The notes beneath the pieces were generated by a model that worked only from the letters and a program-made list of their open reading frames with translations, ran no database searches and was not told the origin of the DNA. The translations under genes were made by a program, and so were the position numbers. A DNA stretch of 64,000 bases. It comes from an uncultured Parabacteroides sp. Lineage in GTDB: Bacteria > Bacteroidota > Bacteroidia > Bacteroidales > Tannerellaceae. Location: NCBI GenBank assembly GCA_944325355.1, contig CALUZS010000001.1:124001-188000 (forward strand), in the 5' to 3' direction. Every line of letters begins with the position of its first letter. Position 1 is the first letter of the stretch. Below, piece by piece: positions 8,694 to 16,139 of the stretch.

Positions 8694-9332
8694 GCATGGC
8701 AACCACCTCTTGGAAACGTCTCTGAGATGGCGTGTCCGCTATGCGTTCTTTTTTAGGAAACAGGCGATCGAATGTTTCCGAAGCCACAGGGTCAATATTA
8801 TAAATTCCATCTTCATAATATTTCCCGGTTATTCCCGTCAACGCATCCGGATACAAGGGGCAGACTTGGAGTGCTGCCGCATAATTGTTTTCGGAAGTAC
8901 GTATACCAAACAGCTCCGCTGCAACAAATCCCATTTTCGAATAATATTCAGGATCACCGCACAACAAGATGGCGCGATACCCAAGTTCTGTTGCAATTTT
9001 ACGGGTATGCGTTATCAGCATCCCGCCAATCCCTTTACGCTGGTATTCCGGAACGACAGCTATCGGTCCCATGCATAACACCTCATATTTGCACCCGTTA
9101 TCAGCTGCAATAAAGGATTTCATAAACACTACAACACCTATTATCTTACCATCCGAAAGGGCGACATAATCGAGTGCCCGCACAAAATTCGGCGAATCGC
9201 GCATGATGTGCAGCAGATAGTGCAGTGCTCATCGCATCCGGGGACATAATGATTCCAGAAAGCCTCCCTAACCAGTTCTTCCGTTACCCGATACTCTTCA
9301 GGTCTCTCTAATCGCAATAAAATATCCATCAA
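8662..9332 (-). pseudogene. GNAT N-acetyltransferase, frameshifted by a 5-bp duplication
   Basis: The N-terminus is read from 9332 (or the ATG at 9329) as MDILLRLERPEEYRVTEEL...NHYVPGCDEH, then runs into an unrelated frame. Family sequence resumes in another frame as HYLLHIMRDSPNFVRALDY and continues to 8662, including the acetyl-CoA loop VVPEYQRKGIGGMLI. The break coincides with two exact tandem copies of GCACT (9219-9228). Deleting one copy restores a single frame reading CDEHYLLHIMRDSP. A consensus promoter remains upstream. It could be recent inactivation, a reversible switch or a sequencing error. Confidence 0.85.
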
Positions 9333-9359
9333 TATACAGAACTGCTATTTGAATACACG

Positions 9360-9389
9360 CAAAAATAGGCATTTATTTCAACTCTTCAA
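9360..9389 (-). promoter_or_regulatory. Promoter of the frameshifted acetyltransferase gene
   Basis: On the minus strand TTG (9389-9387) is followed after 19 bases by TATTTTTG (9367-9360), both boxes of the Bacteroidetes promoter at ideal spacing. Transcription would start near 9354, just upstream of the ATG at 9332/9329. Confidence 0.7.
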
Positions 9390-9466
9390 GAAAGAATTTA
9401 ACTGAATTGTAACACTATCTTCATCGAAGAGAAATAACAACTCCGCTTTTTCCACAAAAAATGTAC

Positions 9467-9474
9467 TACCTTTG
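9467..9474 (+). promoter_or_regulatory. -7 box of the response regulator gene
   Basis: TACCTTTG matches TAnnTTTG and gives a start near 9481. This lies after the in-frame ATG at 9472, so it favours the ATG at 9505 as the real translation start. Confidence 0.55.
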
Positions 9475-9504
9475 CATGCGTTATTCATATTTAGTATCAT
9501 ATAT

Positions 9505-10206
9505 ATGGCGGCAAATAGAATATTAGTTGTTGATGACGAAGAAGATTTATGCGAGATTTTGAAATTCAATCTCGAAATAGAAGGATACAACGTCGATACA
9601 GCAAACAGCGCGGAAGAAGCCTTGACCAAACAACTCAACGAATATAATTTACTTCTTCTCGACGTGATGATGGGTGAAATATCCGGGTTCAAAATGGCGA
9701 ACATGCTGAAAAAAGATCCCAAAACAGCAAATCTTCCAATAATTTTCCTCACGGCAAAAGATACGGAAAATGATATGCTCACCGGATTTAACTTAGGCGC
9801 TGACGATTATATCTCGAAACCTTTTTCCATCAAACAAGTTATTGCCCGCGTGAAAGCCGTGTTGCGGCGCACAACCGAAAACAAAGAGGAAGAAAAAACG
9901 CCAGAATCGCTTCTTTCATTCCAGACATTGGTACTTGATACCAAACGGATAAAAGCGACTATAGACGGAAAAGAAATAGCTCTGACCAAAAAAGAATTTG
10001 AAATATTGAAGTTGTTGTTATCCAATCAGGACAATGTTTTTTCAAGAGAGGAAATTTTAGCCCGGGTCTGGAAAAATGAAGTATATGTTCTGGACAGGAC
10101 TATCGATGTAAATATCACCCGTCTACGGAAAAAGATAGAGCCTTACGGAAAAAATATTGTAACGCGGTTAGGATTCGGTTACTGTTTTGAAAGTTCAAAT
10201 CATTAA
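9505..10206 (+). CDS. OmpR-family response regulator, RprY-like
   Basis: A 233-aa DNA-binding regulator. The receiver domain starts right at the chosen ATG (RILVVDDEED) with phospho-acceptor Asp53 (LLLLDVMMG) and the conserved Lys in DDYISKPF. The C-terminal winged helix ends in DVNITRLRKKIEPYGK. An in-frame ATG at 9472 would add 11 hydrophobic residues and precede the predicted transcript start, so 9505 is preferred. The kinase gene follows after 9 bases. The pair resembles RprXY of Bacteroides fragilis; that match is from memory of the family, not a search. Confidence 0.9.
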   Translation: MAANRILVVDDEEDLCEILKFNLEIEGYNVDTANSAEEALTKQLNEYNLLLLDVMMGEISGFKMANMLKKDPKTANLPIIFLTAKDTENDMLTGFNLGADDYISKPFSIKQVIARVKAVLRRTTENKEEEKTPESLLSFQTLVLDTKRIKATIDGKEIALTKKEFEILKLLLSNQDNVFSREEILARVWKNEVYVLDRTIDVNITRLRKKIEPYGKNIVTRLGFGYCFESSNH

Positions 10207-10215
10207 TAAAAAAAT

Positions 10216-11988
10216 ATGGTTGCAAGGAGTAATATAAAAGGCTTTATCCTGCAGTTCAGCCAACGAATTTTTTGGGCTATTTTCTTCATATTCCTTGTAT
10301 TTATTATTTGCCTTACAATATTCCAATACCAGCGGGAAAGTTTTTTTGCCAAAGAAAAGCTCAATACGTTGCTGAGCGCATATAACGAACAAATTTCCAA
10401 CAAATATCGGAAAAGCCACGACATCCAGGTTTCAATAGCTGATTTCCTGGCAGAAATTCCCCAGAAAGATTTACGCATCACCATCATAAACCCCAACGGA
10501 GATGTCATATTCGACAATACCCATTCCGAAGAATTGGAAAACCATAACGACAGAAACGAAGTAAAAGAAGCAAAACTCAAAGGAAACGCATTCGCAATAC
10601 GTACGTCCGAAACAACCGGAAAACGCTATTTTTACTCTGCAAATTACATTGACGGACACATATTCCGGTCGGCTCTTCCTTACGATATTTATTTGGACGA
10701 CATGCTGAAAGTAAACAAAGACTTTATATATTTCACACTGATAATGACATTGTTGTTTTTCTGTGTCCTGTCGAGTTTTACGTTCAGTATAGGGAAAACC
10801 ATCTCGCGGCTTCGTGATTTTGCCAAAGAAATGGACAGCAACCACAAGCTTGACACAGATAAATATATTTTCCCGAACGACGAGCTGGGAGAAATCTCAA
10901 CGGAAATCGTATCATTGTACAAACAACAGCTGAAAGCCAAAGAAGAACTCTCCTTTGAAAGGGAAAAAATCATCAAACATTTCCAATATTCAAAAGAAGG
11001 ATTCGCGATGTTCACCTCCGAAAGCAAGGAGATTCTGTCGAATATACTGTTTATCCAGTTCATAAATGTCATTTCCGACAAGCAGATATCGCAAGCAGAA
11101 GAGGCGCTCTCCGTGCCCGAATTGGAGACAATATACCATTTTGTGAACAACAAAATCCACAAATCAGCTTCCCGCCGGAAAGTACTGCGCAATTCAGTAT
11201 CAATCGATAAAAACGGAAAGACATTCCTTATCGAATGTATCTTGTTTATCGACAACAGTTTCGAAATATCCATCAACGATGTTTCCCGGCAAGAAGAAGA
11301 AACAAGGCTGAAACGCCAGTTGACACAAAATATTTCCCACGAACTGAAAACGCCGGTCAGCAGTATTCAGGGATATTTGGAAACTATCCTCACCAATCAA
11401 GATTTACCCAAAGAAAAGTTGCAATTTTTCTTGGAACGTTGTTACTCCCAAAGTACCCGTCTGACAGGCTTATTGCACGATATTTCCGTTTTGAACAGGT
11501 TGGACGAAGCGCCTTATATGTTTGATTTGACGGAAATAAGCATCCGCAATCTGATTTCGGAAATCGAGAAAGAGTGTTCTAAACAAATCCAGGAACGGCA
11601 TATTACTTCGAAGATTAACGTTGCAGAAAACGTACAAGTAAAAGGGAATTACTCACTGCTTTACTCCATCTTCCGGAATCTTTACGACAATGCAATTGCC
11701 TATGCCGGAGACAAAATCCAGATTGTAATAGACTGCTACAAAGAAGATGCAAAATTCTACTATTTCAGTTTCAGCGATAACGGCATCGGCATGCAAGAGG
11801 AACACGTAAACAGAATATTCGAACGCTTTTACCGCGTGGACAAAGGGCGCAGCCGAAAACTGGGTGGCACAGGGCTGGGGTTATCCATCGTCAAAAATGC
11901 AGTAAACTTCCATAAAGGTCAGATTTCCGCCAAGAGCAGTCCGGGAAAAGGCATGTGTTTCTTTTTCACGCTGAAGAAATCTTTATAA
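10216..11988 (+). CDS. Membrane sensor histidine kinase, RprX-like
   Basis: A 590-aa inner-membrane kinase, partner of the preceding regulator. Membrane segments lie at about 13-35 and 170-190, enclosing a periplasmic sensor region of about 130 residues. A HAMP-like and PAS-like region follows. The phospho-accepting His375 lies in NISHELKTPVSSIQGY. The ATPase core shows NLYDNAIAYA, FSDNGIGM and GGTGLGLSIV. All catalytic motifs are present, so it should be active. The signal is unknown. Confidence 0.93.
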   Translation: MVARSNIKGFILQFSQRIFWAIFFIFLVFIICLTIFQYQRESFFAKEKLNTLLSAYNEQISNKYRKSHDIQVSIADFLAEIPQKDLRITIINPNGDVIFDNTHSEELENHNDRNEVKEAKLKGNAFAIRTSETTGKRYFYSANYIDGHIFRSALPYDIYLDDMLKVNKDFIYFTLIMTLLFFCVLSSFTFSIGKTISRLRDFAKEMDSNHKLDTDKYIFPNDELGEISTEIVSLYKQQLKAKEELSFEREKIIKHFQYSKEGFAMFTSESKEILSNILFIQFINVISDKQISQAEEALSVPELETIYHFVNNKIHKSASRRKVLRNSVSIDKNGKTFLIECILFIDNSFEISINDVSRQEEETRLKRQLTQNISHELKTPVSSIQGYLETILTNQDLPKEKLQFFLERCYSQSTRLTGLLHDISVLNRLDEAPYMFDLTEISIRNLISEIEKECSKQIQERHITSKINVAENVQVKGNYSLLYSIFRNLYDNAIAYAGDKIQIVIDCYKEDAKFYYFSFSDNGIGMQEEHVNRIFERFYRVDKGRSRKLGGTGLGLSIVKNAVNFHKGQISAKSSPGKGMCFFFTLKKSL

Positions 11989-12027
11989 ACCAGGATGAGT
12001 TATACTTTAGGCAACACCAAATAATTA

Positions 12028-12035
12028 TATATTTG
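12028..12035 (+). promoter_or_regulatory. -7 box of the DUF2156 gene
   Basis: TATATTTG matches the -7 consensus; the predicted start near 12042 is about 30 bases before the ATG at 12072. The -33 region has TTTAG rather than TTTG. Confidence 0.5.
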
Positions 12036-12071
12036 CAGCGCAAAACATATAATTAGATTCTGACGAAATTT

Positions 12072-12992
12072 ATGGAAATAAAATTTGTTCCTATAACGAT
12101 AAATGCCAAAGAGATAATCACATCTTTCACTCTTCCGTCCAATTACCAGAATTGCGATTTTTCTTTTTCCAACATGTGCAGCTGGCGATTCTTGTACGAC
12201 AGCGAGTTTGCGGTTATCGACAATTTTCTGCTTATACGTTTCTGGATAGAAAATAAAAAGCGGGTAGCATATATGATGCCGGTGGGCAACGGGAATCTGA
12301 GACAAGCCATCTCTTTACTGGAAGAAGATTCTCTACGGCTGGGACACCCTTTGTGCATGTTGGGAATTACACCCGATGCAAAAAGACAACTTGAAGAAGC
12401 TATGCCGGGCGATTTCTATTATATTCCGGAAAGAGATTATTTTGACTACATCTACCTGAGAGAAGATTTAATTTCTTTAAAAGGAAAGAAGTTACAACCG
12501 AAACGCAATCACATAAATAAATTCACGAAAACTTACCCGTACGAATACATATCTATTACACCTGGGATTGTGTCTCAGTGTCTTGATCTGGAACGCCTGT
12601 GGTTCAATGAAAACAAAGACAGCGATGACGAAAAGGAACTGAACGACGAGCGGCGTTCCCTGCAATTCGCCTTACAGCACTCTGAAGAATTGGGGCTGAT
12701 TGGCGGAGCCATTAAAGTAGCAGGGAATATAGTTGCTTTTTCGTTCGGCGCACCAATCAACCATAATACATTCGGTACGCATGTCGAGAAGGCAGATGTA
12801 AACTATGAAGGTGCATACGCAATCATAAACAAGGAGTTTGCTGCGCACCTTCCGGAGCAGTACACATACATCAACAGAGAAGAAGATTTGGGAATCCCCG
12901 GATTAAGGCAAGCCAAACTGTCGTATAATCCGGCAATTCTGTTAGAGAAATGCGCTGTTATAAAGAGGTCGGAATCGGGAAAGAAAAATTAA
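12072..12992 (+). CDS. DUF2156 protein (phosphatidylglycerol lysyltransferase C-terminal-like)
   Basis: A 306-aa soluble protein with the double acyltransferase-like fold of the DUF2156/LPG-synthetase C domain. Typical stretches are KLQPKRNHINKFTKTYPYEY (about 140-159) and GAYAIINKEFAAHLPEQYTYINREEDLGIPGLRQAK near the end. The membrane half of MprF is absent, so it is not a full lipid lysylation enzyme. It is 7 bases ahead of a GNAT gene. Substrate unknown. Confidence 0.85.
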   Translation: MEIKFVPITINAKEIITSFTLPSNYQNCDFSFSNMCSWRFLYDSEFAVIDNFLLIRFWIENKKRVAYMMPVGNGNLRQAISLLEEDSLRLGHPLCMLGITPDAKRQLEEAMPGDFYYIPERDYFDYIYLREDLISLKGKKLQPKRNHINKFTKTYPYEYISITPGIVSQCLDLERLWFNENKDSDDEKELNDERRSLQFALQHSEELGLIGGAIKVAGNIVAFSFGAPINHNTFGTHVEKADVNYEGAYAIINKEFAAHLPEQYTYINREEDLGIPGLRQAKLSYNPAILLEKCAVIKRSESGKKN

Positions 12993-12999
12993 GTAGCAG

Positions 13000-13938
13000 A
13001 TGGATACGCGAAAAGAACTGAAAACGCTTTGGAAAACCTGCTTCGGGGATTCGGATGAATTTGTCAATCTCTTTTTTCAAAAAATATATAAGCCGGAAAA
13101 CTGTCTCTACATTGCTGAAAACGGAGCAATCATTTCGGCAGTATACATGTTACCCTATACGATGACATGGTATGGCAACGTTCTTCCGGTAGGTTATATC
13201 TATGCTGCAGCCACCCACCCCGACTACCGGAACCGGGGCGTGATGCGCAAGTTGCTGGAACAAGCATTCTGGAAGATGAAGGAACGAGGAGACTTTTTGA
13301 CTGTCCTCATCCCTGCCGAACCATGGCTATTCGGCTATTATGAAAAATCGGGCTATGTAGCATCATTTAGTTATTCCACAGAAACATTCCGGTACACTGA
13401 ACATGTTGACGGGACATCCATACTTCAAATTACGACTTTTTCACATTACCCGATTGAGCAAGTGTACAATTATTTCAACAGGAAAATGCAAGAACGGAAC
13501 CTTTGCATGCAACACTATTTTGATGATTTCAAGATGCTTGCCGGTTATTTGAAGGAAGACCGTAGCGAAATTTTCACTATTGGAAGCAAAACCGAAATTT
13601 GCGGATTGGCATTCGTACGAGAAGAAAACGGGAACCCGGTAGTCAAAGAGTTGTTGTCCGACAATGATATTATCCGGAAGCAGATGCTCCTGCATATTTG
13701 CAAAACTTACGGTAAAGAAGAAATTGTACTGGAACTGCCGGCATCAGGTAGAAACCGAAAGACAAGAGGGATGGCTCAAATCGTCAACCGAGAGACAGCC
13801 ATTGATCTCTGGGCATCGGTTTTCAAAAAACCGGATTATTTTAAAGAAAAACTGCGCAACACCGGAACAAAAGAACTGACCAAATTATTTTTACATTCAA
13901 GGGATACTCAACCGTATATGAGCCTGATGATGGATTAA
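13000..13938 (+). CDS. GNAT family N-acetyltransferase
   Basis: A 312-aa protein with an N-terminal GNAT domain: the acetyl-CoA site region reads AAATHPDYRNRGVMRKLLEQAF (about 63-84). An additional C-terminal domain makes it resemble the longer Eis-like acetyltransferases. It starts 7 bases after the DUF2156 gene, so the two are likely co-transcribed. It ends 5 bases before the stop of the converging sigma-54 regulator. Substrate unknown. Confidence 0.85.
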   Translation: MDTRKELKTLWKTCFGDSDEFVNLFFQKIYKPENCLYIAENGAIISAVYMLPYTMTWYGNVLPVGYIYAAATHPDYRNRGVMRKLLEQAFWKMKERGDFLTVLIPAEPWLFGYYEKSGYVASFSYSTETFRYTEHVDGTSILQITTFSHYPIEQVYNYFNRKMQERNLCMQHYFDDFKMLAGYLKEDRSEIFTIGSKTEICGLAFVREENGNPVVKELLSDNDIIRKQMLLHICKTYGKEEIVLELPASGRNRKTRGMAQIVNRETAIDLWASVFKKPDYFKEKLRNTGTKELTKLFLHSRDTQPYMSLMMD

Positions 13939-13943
13939 TCCAA

Positions 13944-15260
13944 CTACTCTAATTTATACAACTTCAACTTATTATAAAGCGTTTTCCGGTCGATTCCCAA
14001 CAGTTGCGCTGCTTTCGTTTTATTGTTGCCCGACTCCTGCAATGCCTTTCTTATAAGCTCCTGCTCATGGCTGGCACTTTTCAACGTCACATCAGCCGAT
14101 GCTATCGACGTGCTGGTCAGCTCATCCGGCAACTCCTTCAGAGTTATGAATTTCCCTGTCGCCAACAAAGTAGCATATTTCACTGCGTTTTTCATTTGCC
14201 GGAGATTACCAGGCCATGAATAGCGGAGAAACAGTTGAGTCGTGGCATCATCGAAACCAACAATCTCCTTTCCCAACTCCTCATTCGCCAAGTCCAGAAA
14301 ATGATTGGCAAACAACATGAGGTCTTCTTTTCGTTCACAAAGATTCGGAATCCGGATCGTAAATTCATTAATGCGGTGATACAAATCTTCCCGAAAATCG
14401 CCCCGTTCAATTGCCTGACGCAAATTTTCGTTTGTCGCAGAAATCAACCGGACATCAATCGCTATCTCTTCGTTGCTCCCAATCATTTTGATTTTACGCT
14501 CTTGGAGCGCCCGCAGCAACTGTACCTGAACTTCATATGTCAGGTTACCTATTTCATCAAGAAAAATGGTTCCTCCTTTCGCAGCGACAAATGCGCCGGT
14601 CTTATTATCGATAGCTCCAGTGAAAGAGCCTTTCACATGCCCAAAAAACTCTGAAGCAGCCAAATCTTTCGGTATGGCGCCGCAATCCACTGCAATAAAA
14701 GGATGGTTTCTGCGGTTGCTTAACTCATGTATGCATCTTGCGATATATTCTTTTCCCGTTCCGCTTGCACCGGTCACCAGAACCGACATGTTTGTCGGAG
14801 CTACTAAGCGTACATGTTCGTACATCACGCGCGCAGCCATGCTTTGTCCCTCTATATACAGATTTTTGTTCGAAAGAGTTGGCTTTTTCTCGACAGAAGG
14901 AGCTATCTTGACCAAATCTTTTATCTTCGACAACAGCTCTTCCGGATTCAACGGCTTTGCGATATAATCAGACGCTCCCAGCTTTATAGCCTTGACTGCC
15001 GTCTGTATATCGGCATAACTTGTCATCATAATTACAGGAATAGACGGATTCTTTTCTTTCAACCACTGCAACAAATCAATTCCATCACCATCCGGAAGGC
15101 GCAAATCAGAAAGAATCACATCGAACGATGCTGAAACGCATTTCTGTTTGCTTTCATTCACCGAAGTAGAGGTAGTAACGGAAAATCCTTTCTTGCCCAA
15201 CCAGGTAGTCAGCATCAGGGAGAAAGTTATATCGTCTTCTATTATCAGTATTGATGGCAT
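13944..15260 (-). CDS. Sigma-54-dependent NtrC-family response regulator
   Basis: A 438-aa transcription activator. The receiver domain (about 1-120) has Asp52 in ILSDLRLPDG. The AAA+ domain has Walker A GASGTGKEY, the sigma-54 contact loop GSFTGA and Walker B GGTIFLDEIGN. A Fis-type helix-turn-helix closes the protein (NKTKAAQLLGIDRKTLYNKL). The ATG at 15260 is chosen because PSILIIEDD then begins the receiver domain; an upstream ATG at 15311 would add a 17-residue tail and lie above the predicted promoter. No kinase is in its own operon; the hybrid kinase across the intergenic region is the obvious partner. Confidence 0.93.
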   Translation of the reverse strand: MPSILIIEDDITFSLMLTTWLGKKGFSVTTSTSVNESKQKCVSASFDVILSDLRLPDGDGIDLLQWLKEKNPSIPVIMMTSYADIQTAVKAIKLGASDYIAKPLNPEELLSKIKDLVKIAPSVEKKPTLSNKNLYIEGQSMAARVMYEHVRLVAPTNMSVLVTGASGTGKEYIARCIHELSNRRNHPFIAVDCGAIPKDLAASEFFGHVKGSFTGAIDNKTGAFVAAKGGTIFLDEIGNLTYEVQVQLLRALQERKIKMIGSNEEIAIDVRLISATNENLRQAIERGDFREDLYHRINEFTIRIPNLCERKEDLMLFANHFLDLANEELGKEIVGFDDATTQLFLRYSWPGNLRQMKNAVKYATLLATGKFITLKELPDELTSTSIASADVTLKSASHEQELIRKALQESGNNKTKAAQLLGIDRKTLYNKLKLYKLE

Positions 15261-15282
15261 AGCGTGCTTTTTTACAATAATG

Positions 15283-15290
15283 CAAAGGTA
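15283..15290 (-). promoter_or_regulatory. -7 box of the NtrC-type regulator gene
   Basis: TACCTTTG on the minus strand matches TAnnTTTG and predicts a start near 15277, 17 bases before the ATG at 15260. It supports that start codon over the upstream one. Confidence 0.5.
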
Positions 15291-15746
15291 ACAAAAAAAC
15301 AAAAAGGGCACCTACAAAGGCACCCTTTTTATTTTCGCAGACTTAAATAGAATATCCAGACTTACTCTCTTGATATTTTTACTAAACGATTAAATGTAGA
15401 AACATTTTATTTTTCATGATTCATTTTATTTAAAGCCAAATCCATGCCAAAAGCGGAAAGCTTTCAATAAAAAGTGGATTTTGCCAGGCAAAACATCCGT
15501 TTTATCCGAGAAAAGGGCAAAATACTCCTTTCTGAACGCCAAATGTGTGGATTTTTCTCACACAAAGTGTGGAAATATTCCCCAAACCGTTTTCCACACT
15601 TCCGGACAGATTTTCTGACCGCTCAGTAGTTTTCCTCCACTACTCTCCGTATCATCTCTACGGGAAAGACACATTTTTCTCATGATTCCTCCCCGGACTT
15701 CGCACTTTTATCTCCCATCCGGTTTTATTTAAACAAGGTTTTTATG

Positions 15747-15754
15747 TACTTTTG
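15747..15754 (+). promoter_or_regulatory. -7 box of the hybrid kinase operon
   Basis: TACTTTTG matches TAnnTTTG; the predicted start near 15761 is 15 bases before the ATG at 15776. TTTT sits at the right distance for a weak -33 box. Confidence 0.5.
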
Positions 15755-15775
15755 TAAAAGCATAAAACTGGTGAC

Positions 15776-16126
15776 ATGACGGAAATCAAGAAATATTTAA
15801 CAGAATTGCCCGAAAACAAACAGCAATGGCTTGTCGAAAATTTCGGCAATCTGGATAAATTCTATGTAACAGTTTACCTGATTATCAAGAACGAACACCT
15901 TACAGAGTTGGAGAAACCCGACCGATATGAGGAACGTTTACAGGTAATAAAGCAGGTAAAAAAGAAATTGGAATGTATCCTTGACGGAATCGGGCTGAAC
16001 GGCGAAGATGTTGTTGCAGACATAGCAAGCGACTACTTCGAAGATTATGTTCAATACAAGGAATCCTATTGTCCGATTACCAATGAAGAATTTGTTGCCA
16101 ATATACGGAAAATAACAAACATGTAA
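15776..16126 (+). CDS. Hypothetical protein in hybrid kinase operon
   Basis: A 116-aa soluble protein that I do not recognise. It is rich in charged and aromatic residues, with no signal peptide, no membrane segment and no cysteine-rich motif. Predicted helices run through most of it (for example YEERLQVIKQVKKKLECIL, about 44-62). It is the first gene after the promoter and ends 13 bases before the hybrid kinase, so it is probably a co-expressed regulator or partner of that kinase. No function is assigned. Confidence 0.75.
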   Translation: MTEIKKYLTELPENKQQWLVENFGNLDKFYVTVYLIIKNEHLTELEKPDRYEERLQVIKQVKKKLECILDGIGLNGEDVVADIASDYFEDYVQYKESYCPITNEEFVANIRKITNM

Positions 16127-16139
16127 TACTTTTACGCGA

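Larger units (their letters stand above)
15261..15775. other. Palindrome-rich intergenic region between regulator and kinase operons
   Basis: 515 bases separating two divergent signalling genes, with no coding frame I can support. It contains: a hairpin AAAAAGGG...CCCTTTTT (15301-15330); a 10-bp palindrome GAAAGCTTTC (15456-15465); TTTTGCC-A-GGCAAAA (15479-15493); and AAGTGTGGAAA facing TTTCCACACTT (about 15566-15600). -7 boxes lie at both ends. Such density of symmetric sites suggests binding sites for the regulator, which is an inference. Confidence 0.6.

Noticed and set aside
15301..15330. Hairpin AAAAAGGG/CCCTTTTT as a terminator
   Set aside because: No gene on either strand ends just before it, the inner stem has mismatches, and it lies over the predicted upstream promoter part of the regulator gene.
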